This document shows, in pieces, positions 4,555-11,185 of a stretch of DNA of 11,185 nucleotides (position 1 is its first letter; every line of letters starts with the position of its first letter). The stretch spans positions 1 to 11,185 of the forward strand of contig PBQX02000036.1 of the NCBI GenBank assembly GCA_002725175.2, given 5' to 3'. The position numbers and the translations under genes are program-made. This DNA is from CACKLF01 sp002725175 (GTDB lineage Bacteria; Pseudomonadota; Alphaproteobacteria; Rhodobacterales; Rhodobacteraceae). A model generated the notes under the pieces. It had not been told where the DNA came from and made no database searches. It was given only the letters and a program-made list of their open reading frames with translations.

Positions 4555-7554
4555 CTACCNTTCTTTAGAATCCAAAAAGTTTGGATTCACCACCTTTGCA
4601 TAAGCAAATTTATTTTCAGCTAAAGAAATTTTTACGCGACCACCTAAGTGAGTTAAACCCCCTTCAATTAATGCCATAGCTATTGAGTAGCCTAAGGATG
4701 GAGAGAAGTANGTGGAGGTAATGTGCCCAATAGGCATGTATATTTTTTNCTCATGATTGNTGGCAATAATTTGCGCCCCGTCTGGAAGTACCAAATTAGG
4801 NTTGTCAGTAATAAGNCCCACCAATTTTTTTCTATTCTTATTATTAAAAAACGGACGCTCATGTGCTCTCTTACCAAGATAATCTTTTTTCTTTTTTGAA
4901 ATNGCCCAGTCAAGATTTAAATCCTGTGGTATAACAGTTCCATCTGTCTCATCACCAATCATAATGAACCCCTTCTCAGCTCGCATTACGTGCAAAGCTT
5001 CTGTCCCATAAGGCATAAGATTTAAACTTTTCCCTTTTTCTATTAAAGCCTCCCAAACCTTTAGCCCCATATTGGCCGGNACAGCCAATTCATAGGAAAG
5101 CTCCCCTGAAAAAGAAATCCTAAATATGTTGGAAGTTATGCCAGCAACCTCAACAGATTTATAGGTCATAAAGGGAATTTTCTGATCAGACAGGTCCGCT
5201 TTAGAAACCTGAGTGATTAAATCTCTGGCCTTGGGTCCAACGATAGCAATCTGAGAATACTGTTCAGTAACGTCAGTTATAAACACTTCTAAAGACCACC
5301 ATTCTGTTTGGTGCCACTCCTCCATCCAGGAATGAACATTTAGAGCACCCCCCGTGGTTGTATGACATAAGTATGAATTTTCGCTTAACCTGACAACAAC
5401 TCCGTCATCGAATAGAAATCCGTTCTCATTACACATCAGACCATACCTACACTTGCCAACTGCTAAAGACGACATCATATTCGTGTAAATTAAATCTAAA
5501 AATTTNCCAGAATCTTTNCCAGAAACTAAAATCTTTCCCAAAGTACTGGCATCTAATAAGCCGACATTCATTCTCGTGTTTTTTACTTCTCGACTTATTG
5601 CTTCAGATAAATCCTCGCCACTCCTTATATAAGCATAAGGCCTCCTCCAATCACCAACAGGCTCCCAAAAAGCACCGTTAGACTCATGCCACGAATCCAT
5701 TGGCGTTTTTCGAATGGGTTTAAAAAGATTCCCTTTCTCAGCGCCTCCTATTGACCCTAAAGATATAGGGATATAAGGAGGTCTAAAGGTGGTTGTTCCA
5801 ACCTCCGGTATGCTCTTACCAAGATTTTTGGCTAGTACGCTTATGCCAGTTATATTTGAAAGCTTACCTTGGTCTGTAGCCATTCCTAAAGTGGTATATC
5901 TCTTTGTGTGTTCGACACTTTCAAAGCCTTCCCTTGCAGCCAACCTAATATCCGTAACCTTGACATCATTTTGGAAATCAAGAAAAGATTTTTGCATAAA
6001 TTTTTCACCCGCTGCTTGAGGCATTTGAACAACATTAACTGTAGGTGCCTCAATAAGACACTTTGCTCTCTTTTTTCTTTTACGAGAACTTTTGTTTTTT
6101 GTTCTTNCCTCTAAAGCGNCGGCTAACTGTTCCGCGTCCCTTAAGACAAGTTCATCAGATAAAAAGCCGTTAGAAGAACCCACTGCAAATACATTNTGCA
6201 ACCCGTCAAATCCTATAGGGGCTTTCTGCTCATTAGGGACAAACATGTTTTTATCAGAATCCCAATCCAATTTTCCGCCACAATGTGACCAAAGGTTAAC
6301 TACTGGGTTCCATCCACCAGACATTAAAACAGCGTCACATTCAACTCTACTCAAAATGGNACCTTCTCCCGCTTGATTACATATTTCAACAGCTTCCACA
6401 TGCTTTTTCCCAATCACCCTTGAAATAGCTGCACCAGTTTTTATTTCAACACCAAGAGATTCAATATATCTTGGTAAATCTCCTGAAATTTCTCTCCGCA
6501 CATCAATTATGAGTGACACAGTCAACCCAACTTCAAGAAGCATGGCAGCACTTTTATAAGCGCTATCATTATTAGTTACTATTATAGTTCTGTCCCCGAC
6601 GGATACTCCATATAAGGAAAGGTAATCTCTAGCTGCTGATGCTAGCATAACCCCCGGAATATCATTTCCAGAAAANACCAGAGGTTTNTCAATAGCACCT
6701 GTTGCAGTAATTATCTTTTTTGCCCTAATACGCCAAAGTCTTTCCTTAGGAATATTTTCCCCTTGTTTATAATTAGTGATACTCTCGTTGGCTATGGCAT
6801 AGCCATGGTCATATATCCCAGCAACGACTGTATGAGTTCTCATTTTTATATTTGGATATTTCTGCAACGCCTCTTGAACTTTCTTAACCCATTCTTGAGA
6901 TGACATTCCGTCTATCTCAGTTTGATCTACAATTGATCTACCTCCTATATACGGCAATTGTTCCAATAAAAGAATTTCACTACCAGAGACGGCTAAGCGT
7001 TGTGCTATTTCCAAACCTGATAGACCNCCACCAACAATCAAGATATCTACATGNGTATAAAATTGTTCATATTTATCGCCATCTTTATCACGAGGNGGCT
7101 TTCCAAGTCCGGCACTTAGCCGAATAAAGGGTTCATAAATATACTTCCAAGCAAAGCGAGGCTTAATGAATATCTTATAATAAAACCCTGCTGAGAAAAA
7201 TGAAGAAAAAATAGATAATATTGACCAAATATCANAGTTTAACGAAGGCCAATGGTTCTGGCTATTAACGACCATCCCTTCNTTTAGCAATGTATTAGTA
7301 GCACGTTGATTNGGTTGGAAAAATTTTCCTTCACCAACGCCCATGATAGCNTTAGGCTCTTCAACACCAGAGGCGACAATACCCCGTGGGCGATGATATT
7401 TAAAGGATCGNCCAACTAATGTTTTNCCATTTGCTAAAAGTGCTGAGGCAATAGTATCACCTTGGTAGCCCCATAATTTCTCACCATTAAACGAAAAATT
7501 TAGACGGTTCTGGCGACTTAAGAGTTTTCCCCTATTTTCTAATCTACTACTCAT
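4555..7554 (-). CDS. soxA: Sarcosine oxidase alpha subunit
   Basis: SoxA is the large alpha subunit; it binds NAD and folate and transfers the one-carbon unit from sarcosine to tetrahydrofolate. The 999 residues match the family length. Domains in order: an N-terminal ferredoxin-like domain (about 15-165) with RSFKYHRPRGI at 49-59 but no cluster cysteines; a Rossmann dinucleotide fold beginning DILIVGxGLSG (170-180) with a second nucleotide-binding part near 322-340; a linker region (about 500-590); and a C-terminal GcvT-like aminomethyltransferase domain (about 600-990). The last includes GLLDASTLGKI (665-675) and YGTEALHVMRAEKG (849-862). ATG at 7554 overlaps the end of soxD by eight nt; upstream AAGGGTGG is a reasonable ribosome binding site. 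Twenty-five codons contain an N, eighteen at third positions. N-methylglutamate dehydrogenase subunit C is the main alternative; no N-methylglutamate synthase genes are in view. Confidence 0.95.
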   Translation of the reverse strand: MSSRLENRGKLLSRQNRLNFSFNGEKLWGYQGDTIASALLANXKTLVXRSFKYHRPRGIVASGVEEPXAIMGVGEGKFFQXNQRATNTLLXEGMVVNSQNHWPSLNXDIWSILSIFSSFFSAGFYYKIFIKPRFAWKYIYEPFIRLSAGLGKXPRDKDGDKYEQFYXHVDILIVGXGLSGLEIAQRLAVSGSEILLLEQLPYIGGRSIVDQTEIDGMSSQEWVKKVQEALQKYPNIKMRTHTVVAGIYDHGYAIANESITNYKQGENIPKERLWRIRAKKIITATGAIXKPLXFSGNDIPGVMLASAARDYLSLYGVSVGDRTIIVTNNDSAYKSAAMLLEVGLTVSLIIDVRREISGDLPRYIESLGVEIKTGAAISRVIGKKHVEAVEICNQAGEGXILSRVECDAVLMSGGWNPVVNLWSHCGGKLDWDSDKNMFVPNEQKAPIGFDGLXNVFAVGSSNGFLSDELVLRDAEQLAXALEXRTKNKSSRKRKKRAKCLIEAPTVNVVQMPQAAGEKFMQKSFLDFQNDVKVTDIRLAAREGFESVEHTKRYTTLGMATDQGKLSNITGISVLAKNLGKSIPEVGTTTFRPPYIPISLGSIGGAEKGNLFKPIRKTPMDSWHESNGAFWEPVGDWRRPYAYIRSGEDLSEAISREVKNTRMNVGLLDASTLGKILVSXKDSXKFLDLIYTNMMSSLAVGKCRYGLMCNENGFLFDDGVVVRLSENSYLCHTTTGGALNVHSWMEEWHQTEWWSLEVFITDVTEQYSQIAIVGPKARDLITQVSKADLSDQKIPFMTYKSVEVAGITSNIFRISFSGELSYELAXPANMGLKVWEALIEKGKSLNLMPYGTEALHVMRAEKGFIMIGDETDGTVIPQDLNLDWXISKKKKDYLGKRAHERPFFNNKNRKKLVXLITDXPNLVLPDGAQIIAXNHEXKIYMPIGHITSXYFSPSLGYSIAMALIEGGLTHLGGRVKISLAENKFAYAKVVNPNFLDSKEX

Positions 7555-7876
7555 TTTTCCACCCTTTAAAGTCAGGCCTTATAACTTTAATCTTATCTAA
7601 AATTGATTTTGGTGGCTTTAACGTTTGAGCTGAATATGAACCAAAAACCTCTAATGTCTCAGTGCACCTAGCAACATGGAACCACTTGCCACAACCATAA
7701 GCATGTCTCCACCTTTCAAAATGAACACCTTTTTTATTCGAACGATCAAAAAGATATGACGAAAAATCTTCAGTCGAAGACTGAGATCTATATCTCCTTA
7801 TATGAGCCTCCCCACCAGGCTGAAGTTCGGTTTCATCAGCAAAAACACCGCAGTTATGGCACTTAATTATTAACAT
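7547..7876 (-). CDS. soxD: Sarcosine oxidase delta subunit
   Basis: SoxD is the small zinc-binding delta subunit of heterotetrameric sarcosine oxidase. The 109-residue protein opens with C6-x-x-C9 and carries RWRHAYGCG, placing H58 and C62. These correspond to the Cys-Cys-His-Cys zinc site known from the Corynebacterium enzyme (Cys6, Cys9, His59, Cys63), shifted by one. Other family marks are GGEAHIRR (21-28) and YLFDRSN (41-47). The C-terminus (about 85-109) runs slightly beyond the core of the family and is Lys-rich. ATG at 7876 has AGGGAGAG just upstream, overlapping the soxB stop, with an eight-nt gap to soxB. Its TAG overlaps the soxA start, indicating translational coupling. Confidence 0.94.
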   Translation of the reverse strand: MLIIKCHNCGVFADETELQPGGEAHIRRYRSQSSTEDFSSYLFDRSNKKGVHFERWRHAYGCGKWFHVARCTETLEVFGSYSAQTLKPPKSILDKIKVIRPDFKGWKNE

Positions 7877-7884
7877 TTCTCTCC

Positions 7885-9135
7885 CTAGTGAGCCACAGCT
7901 GCAGCTACGCTCTCGTCAATCATTCTTCCTTCCGAGAACCTATCTAACGAAAAGGGTGCTGCAAGATCTCCTGGATCATCATTTGCTACAAGTTCGGCCG
8001 TTGCCCATCCTGATCCAGGTATGGCCTTAAAGCCTCCGGTTCCCCACCCACAATTAATGTATATGCCTTTAATAGGTGTTTTGGATATTATTGGAGAACG
8101 ATCTCCAGTCATATCTACTATTCCACCCCATTGACGTAACATTTTTAGCCTACTGATTACAGGGAATGTCTCGATAAGAGCTCTAACTGTTTCTTCTATA
8201 TGGTGAAAACTTCCTCGCTGAGTATAGTTATTAAATCCGTCGGCTCCTCCACCTATAACCATTTCCCCTTTGTCACTTTGGCTCATATAGCCATGCACTG
8301 TATTTGCCATAACCACGCAATTCATCATTGGTTTTATTGGCTCTGACACCAAAGCCTGCAATGCAACCGACTCAACCGGCACCCTAAAGCCACCCATGTC
8401 AGCCAATTTACTTGAATGTCCAGCAACCACGATACATAATTTTTCTGCTTTTATTTTACCTCTTGTGGTATCTATGCCTTTTACTTTGCCGTTCTTTGTT
8501 AAAATACCTGTAACTTCACATTGTTGAATTATATCTATTCCAAAATCAGAACATGCTCTCGCATAACCCCATGCTACTGCATCATGCCGTGCGGTCCCTC
8601 CTCTAGGTTGCCAAAGCCCCCCTAAAACCGGATAGCGAGGCCCATTTATATTAATTATAGGCACAATACTCTTTACCTCTTCTGGTGTTTTCATAAAAGT
8701 CTCAACACCTGCAATTCTATTTGCATGAGAAGTTCTTTTCATAGCTCTAAGTTCATGATGAGTTTGACACAACATCATAACTCCCCTAGGGCTGAACATT
8801 ACGTTATAATTTAAATCCTGACTTAAGTTTTCATAAAGCCTTCTCGATTTTTCATACAGTGCAATAGAAGGTTCCTGCAAATAGTTTGACCTTATTATTG
8901 TTGTGTTTCGGCCAGTATTTCCACCGCCCAACCAACCTTTTTCAATAACGGCTATATCTGTTAACCCATGATTTTTTGCTAAATAATAAGCTGAAGCCAA
9001 ACCATGCCCTCCAGCTCCAACAATAACTACCTTATATTCATTCTTGGGCTCTGGATCTCGCCACGCCTTTTCCCAGCCTAAGTTGTGCCCCAGGCCTTCT
9101 TTAATCAAGGAAAATAAAGAATACTTCTTTGTCAA
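7885..9135 (-). CDS. soxB: Sarcosine oxidase beta subunit
   Basis: SoxB is the catalytic beta subunit. It oxidises sarcosine at a noncovalent FAD and passes electrons to a covalently bound FMN, then oxygen. The FAD motif VVIVGAGGHGLASA is at residues 36-49, followed by GNTGRNTTIIRSNY. The conserved RGGTARHDAVAWGY block holds H184, which corresponds to the histidine (His173 in the Stenotrophomonas enzyme) that binds FMN. The C-terminal GWGTGGFKAIPGSGWA segment also matches DadA-type amine oxidases. I choose TTG at 9135 because GGAG lies six nt upstream; the product then has 416 residues and begins TKKYSLFSLIKEG, like family members. A GTG at 9171 is in frame but lacks a ribosome binding site and adds 12 unconserved residues. 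First gene of soxBDAG; no Ns occur in it. A promoter must lie in the 116-nt divergent gap to ccmI. Confidence 0.95.
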   Translation of the reverse strand: MTKKYSLFSLIKEGLGHNLGWEKAWRDPEPKNEYKVVIVGAGGHGLASAYYLAKNHGLTDIAVIEKGWLGGGNTGRNTTIIRSNYLQEPSIALYEKSRRLYENLSQDLNYNVMFSPRGVMMLCQTHHELRAMKRTSHANRIAGVETFMKTPEEVKSIVPIININGPRYPVLGGLWQPRGGTARHDAVAWGYARACSDFGIDIIQQCEVTGILTKNGKVKGIDTTRGKIKAEKLCIVVAGHSSKLADMGGFRVPVESVALQALVSEPIKPMMNCVVMANTVHGYMSQSDKGEMVIGGGADGFNNYTQRGSFHHIEETVRALIETFPVISRLKMLRQWGGIVDMTGDRSPIISKTPIKGIYINCGWGTGGFKAIPGSGWATAELVANDDPGDLAAPFSLDRFSEGRMIDESVAAAVAH

Positions 9136-9251
9136 AACGAACTCCAATATATATAAGTATTTGTTATTCACTTTTATAAGGATTAATCAAGTCAAATTAG
9201 GAGATATTTCAATTATCAATTCAAGAAATTATCACCGGAAAATGTAAAAAA
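9136..9251. promoter_or_regulatory. Divergent intergenic region between soxB and ccmI
   Basis: This AT-rich gap must hold the promoter of the sox operon and probably that of the ccmI-ruvX-DUF1289 group. TATA-rich runs occur on the minus strand near 9147-9155 and 9172-9178. I found no pair of -35 and -10 boxes with normal spacing, and no clear operator palindrome. The only strong signal is the GGAG of soxB. Confidence 0.3.
9142..9145 (-). promoter_or_regulatory. Ribosome binding site of soxB (decides TTG start)
   Basis: TTGGAG on the minus strand (core GGAG, 9145-9142) precedes TTG at 9135-9133 by six nt. The upstream GTG at 9171 has only an AT-rich leader, so this site fixes the start at the TTG. 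Confidence 0.6.
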
Positions 9252-10184
9252 ATGCCAGAATTTCTCATACTTACTGAAATACTTAAAAATCTCATTTTCC
9301 TTAAGCCCGCATTTTCTCTTGCAGTCTCATGCATCTCTATTTTTGTCGTCTTTATTCTGATTAAGGTGCCCTTTTCTCAAAAATTGTATAAAGTAGAGCT
9401 GGATAAGAACCGTTCCAATTTTACCAAAGATTTGCAAAAAATAGAGCAAAATAAAGTTGGGACTCATAAAATTGAGAAGGCTCCAGCGCTTACTTCTAAA
9501 CTATTAAATCCCCAAAAGAGGACAATAATACCAAAGAATATTTTATTCTTTTTACTTCCTCTAGCATTAATATTTCCTTCATTTCTGATATATTTAAATG
9601 TTGGATATATTGGGTTCCCAGATCATTATGCTCAAAATTTAAAAGCCGAAAAAACTAACTTTAGTGACAAGCCATCACAAAAAACAGCCACACTTTTTTT
9701 CAAGCAGATTGAAAATAAAATCGAGAAAAGTGATGAATCCTCTCAAACACGTCTGTATAGAGATGCTATTTCCGAATTAGAAAAATCTTTGGATGCCCAG
9801 CCACAGAACCTCAAAATTCTTAAACTTTTGACTCATTACAATACCCAGATACATAGTTTTTCAGAGGCTGCAATTACACAGGAACGTGTTATTGAGGTCC
9901 TAAAGAATAAAGCTACAATCTCTGAATACTCCTTACTTCTTGAACTCTTAGTTAAGGCTACAAAAGGATATGTATCGCCCAAATCTAAAACGGTATTAAA
10001 CCTGATTCTAAAATTTAACAACATGGATCAGACGGCTAATTTGTTCAATGCACATTTTTTTGCCCAAAGTGGAGAATTTGAAAAGGCTGAAAAAATTTGG
10101 CAATCATTGCTAATATTTTACAAGGGCGATAAAAAACTGCTAAAAACTATTCGGGAAGCAAAATTGCAATACTCTTTAGAATAA
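9252..10184 (+). CDS. ccmI: CcmI-like c-type cytochrome biogenesis protein (TPR, two TM helices)
   Basis: CcmI holds apocytochrome c and delivers it to the haem-ligation complex at the periplasmic face of the inner membrane. The 310-residue protein has the CcmI layout. A first membrane helix lies at about 19-38, then a charged cytoplasmic loop with LYKVELDKNRSNFTKDLQKIEQNKV (45-69), corresponding to the RDQLAELERD-type loop. A second helix lies at about 96-116, followed by the NVGYIGFPD turn (116-124), like the GxPGLPD motif. A helical TPR-like periplasmic domain (about 145-300) includes ISELEKSLDAQPQNLKIL and GEFEKAEKIWQSL. The sequence is Lys-rich and divergent, so the name rests on architecture. 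ATG at 9252 has only a weak upstream GGAAAA. No other ccm gene is in view, but ruvX follows on the same strand. An unrelated TPR membrane protein is the alternative. Confidence 0.68.
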   Translation: MPEFLILTEILKNLIFLKPAFSLAVSCISIFVVFILIKVPFSQKLYKVELDKNRSNFTKDLQKIEQNKVGTHKIEKAPALTSKLLNPQKRTIIPKNILFFLLPLALIFPSFLIYLNVGYIGFPDHYAQNLKAEKTNFSDKPSQKTATLFFKQIENKIEKSDESSQTRLYRDAISELEKSLDAQPQNLKILKLLTHYNTQIHSFSEAAITQERVIEVLKNKATISEYSLLLELLVKATKGYVSPKSKTVLNLILKFNNMDQTANLFNAHFFAQSGEFEKAEKIWQSLLIFYKGDKKLLKTIREAKLQYSLE

Positions 10185-10196
10185 TATTTAATAATA

Positions 10197-10203
10197 AAAG
10201 GGA
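10197..10203 (+). promoter_or_regulatory. Possible ribosome binding site for an upstream CTG start of ruvX
   Basis: AAAGGGA is followed after seven nt by CTG at 10211, in frame with ruvX and directly after an in-frame TAG. The first ATG of ruvX has no comparable signal. Confidence 0.3.
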
Positions 10204-10276
10204 TCCTTAGCTGAAACCAAACGCGACATATGAGGAAAAAATAACCGAATTTTCATTAGAAATCCTTACTCCAATT

Positions 10277-10717
10277 ATGAGAACAGGCATGTGCCTATTA
10301 GGAATTGATTATGGAGAGAAAAATATTGGTTTAGCTATTTCTGATACAAGAAAGATAATTTCATCTAGCCTCAAAACCATTCAAAAGACGAGAACTGCCG
10401 TATACATAAATGAGTTAAAAGCTATCTGTCTAGAAAGAAACGTTGGAGGAATTGTTATTGGCTTCCCTTTAAACATGAATGGGACAGAAGGACCAAGATG
10501 CCAGGCCACGAGAAGTTTTGCAAATAAATTGACCGATGCCGGGCTTCCAGTAAATGCTTTTTGGGATGAACGTTTAAGCACCGCCGCAGCTGAAAACATA
10601 TTGCTTGAAGCTAATACTAGTAGAAAAAGACGGAAAGAGGTAATAGACCAAGTAGCTGCTAATCTAATCTTGCAAACTGCATTAGATAGACTCCAAACCT
10701 TTATGTATCAGGAATAG
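10277..10717 (+). CDS. ruvX: RuvX/YqgF-family Holliday junction resolvase-like protein
   Basis: RuvX (YqgF) is an RNase H-fold nuclease linked to Holliday-junction resolution and pre-16S rRNA processing. The 146 residues from ATG at 10277 show LLGIDYGEKNIGLAISD (7-23, catalytic D11), GGIVIGFPLNMNG (57-69), FWDERLSTAAAE (95-106, acidic E98) and IDQVAANLILQ (123-133, acidic D124). These three acidic residues form the expected active site. The start is uncertain. The frame is open back to a TAG at 10208-10210, giving up to 22 more residues from CTG at 10211, which follows an AAAGGGA signal. ATG at 10277 lacks a ribosome binding site, and ATG at 10289 is another option. Alphaproteobacterial relatives, as I recall them, have about 15-20 residues before the LLG motif, which fits the longer form. 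The DUF1289 gene begins two nt after the stop. Confidence 0.92.
   Translation: MRTGMCLLGIDYGEKNIGLAISDTRKIISSSLKTIQKTRTAVYINELKAICLERNVGGIVIGFPLNMNGTEGPRCQATRSFANKLTDAGLPVNAFWDERLSTAAAENILLEANTSRKRRKEVIDQVAANLILQTALDRLQTFMYQE
10710..10713 (+). promoter_or_regulatory. Ribosome binding site of the DUF1289 gene
   Basis: AGGA within the last codons of ruvX lies six nt before TTG at 10720. No other start codon exists upstream of the conserved cysteines, so translation is probably coupled to ruvX. Confidence 0.5.
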
Positions 10718-10719
10718 TT

Positions 10720-10980
10720 TTGATAAAAGATGAGAAAGATGAGATATGGGCACGGGCGGAAGTTGACAGCCCTTGCAAAAAAATTTGCGTTATTCATCGA
10801 ATATCAGAGCTATGCATAGGTTGCTACCGCACTGCAGAAGAAATTGAATTGTGGAATTCCTATTCTGAAAAAGAACGAAATAAGCTCATCCGCGAATTAC
10901 CTTTAAGAGAGAGCAAAGCTATTCCAAGAAAACGGAGTGGGCGAGCTAACAAAATTTCCCGAATAACTAACAAATTATAA
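10720..10980 (+). CDS. DUF1289-family small four-cysteine protein
   Basis: The 86-residue product matches DUF1289 proteins, small proteins of unknown function with two Cys pairs that probably bind a metal ion. C19 and C23 (SPCKKIC) and C32 and C35 (LCIGC) form the CxxxC-CxxC set. They are followed by the family signature of an acidic helix and Trp (EEIELWNSYSEKERNKLIREL, about 40-60). The C-terminus (65-86) is a basic, poorly conserved tail. TTG at 10720 is the only plausible start; AGGA lies six nt upstream inside ruvX, whose stop is two nt before. The gene converges on the next minus-strand gene with two nt between the stop codons and no terminator. Confidence 0.9.
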   Translation: MIKDEKDEIWARAEVDSPCKKICVIHRISELCIGCYRTAEEIELWNSYSEKERNKLIRELPLRESKAIPRKRSGRANKISRITNKL

Positions 10981-10982
10981 AG

Positions 10983-11185
10983 CTACTCTAACCACCTGCT
11001 CTCTCCATTTCTTATATCTGGACGAAAATAAGCTATCATTCTACTATTTTCACTGTCCGTAGCCTCATGTTTCCAGGGCAAAATACCATGTAATGTTAAT
11101 CGATTAATTATATAAGCATGGCCCATTGGAACCCAAATTTTCTTCACTTTACAAGATGAGAAAATTTTCTTCCTCAGGTTGTTAT
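10983..11185 (-). CDS. Phytanoyl-CoA dioxygenase-like protein, C-terminal fragment
   Basis: On the minus strand an open frame runs from the window edge (first full codon at 11183) to TAG at 10983-10985, giving 66 residues. It contains GHAYIINRLTLHGILPW, then a loop, then RMIAYFRPDI and a terminal SRWLE. This matches the end of the phytanoyl-CoA dioxygenase family of Fe(II)/2-oxoglutarate enzymes as I know it. The His of LTLHG would be the distal iron ligand and the Arg of RMIAYFRP the 2-oxoglutarate-binding residue. The HxD motif and most of the protein lie outside the window, so substrate and length cannot be given. Convergent with the DUF1289 gene. The match rests on a short region. Confidence 0.68.
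   Translation of the reverse strand, partial: NNLRKKIFSSCKVKKIWVPMGHAYIINRLTLHGILPWKHEATDSENSRMIAYFRPDIRNGESRWLE

Noticed and set aside
4064..4603. A 179-codon plus-strand frame opposite soxG
   Set aside because: It lies antisense to soxG and the soxA end, has no ribosome binding site or recognisable motif, and its ambiguous bases do not favour its own third positions.
5789..6376. Plus-strand frames of 68 to 94 codons opposite soxA
   Set aside because: Shadows of a well-supported 999-residue gene, without motifs or ribosome binding sites.
9136..9171. GTG at 9171 as the soxB start
   Set aside because: It lacks a ribosome binding site and adds residues unlike the family; TTG at 9135 has GGAG six nt upstream.
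9044..9247. A 67-codon plus-strand frame over the soxB start and the intergenic gap
   Set aside because: Most of it is antisense to conserved soxB codons and it has no domain or start signal; the AGGAGA at 9198-9203 has no in-frame start at proper spacing.
10230..10244. Mini-frame ATG-AGG-AAA-AAA-TAA ahead of ruvX as a leader peptide
   Set aside because: No ribosome binding site, no attenuator-like hairpin, and it is most simply explained as chance in AT-rich DNA overlapping the possible ruvX extension.

Overview
The window is an AT-rich stretch of bacterial chromosome, most likely from a low-GC marine-type alphaproteobacterium. That placement is inference. It rests on a DksA whose zinc finger keeps one cysteine, a heterotetrameric sarcosine oxidase operon whose SoxB resembles my recollection of Rhodobacterales proteins, and a MoxR/VWA pair followed by an M48 protease. 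No rRNA, tRNA, CRISPR array, insertion sequence or prophage gene was seen. Coding density is very high and there is no gene-free stretch above 150 bases. Fifty-three scattered N bases lie between 1592 and 7426 and nowhere else.

Left part (1-3991): the 3' end of an exonuclease III gene (+) converges on dksA (-). A 140-base divergent intergenic region separates dksA from a four-gene plus-strand cassette: a MoxR-type AAA ATPase, a 55-residue two-helix membrane protein at 1906-2073, a CoxE-like VWA protein with a TTG start, and a membrane-anchored M48 metalloprotease. AAA plus VWA pairs usually act as chaperone or metal-insertion machines. Here the pair travels with a small membrane protein and a protease, and its target is unknown. 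This is the least understood system in the window.

Middle (3988-9135): a minus-strand operon soxB-soxD-soxA-soxG encodes the four subunits (beta, delta, alpha, gamma) of a tetrahydrofolate-dependent sarcosine oxidase. Genes are separated by 8 nt, overlap by 8 nt, and are separated by 3 nt. The complex would oxidatively demethylate sarcosine to glycine, passing the one-carbon unit to folate. It fits use of glycine betaine or creatine breakdown products as carbon, nitrogen and one-carbon sources. The soxG and M48 stop codons overlap tail to tail by 4 nt.

Right part (9252-11185): plus-strand genes for a divergent CcmI-like cytochrome c biogenesis protein, the RuvX/YqgF Holliday-junction resolvase family, and a small four-cysteine DUF1289 protein. 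The window ends with the C-terminal part of a minus-strand phytanoyl-CoA dioxygenase-like gene. RuvX lacks a good ribosome binding site at its first ATG and may start upstream at a CTG.
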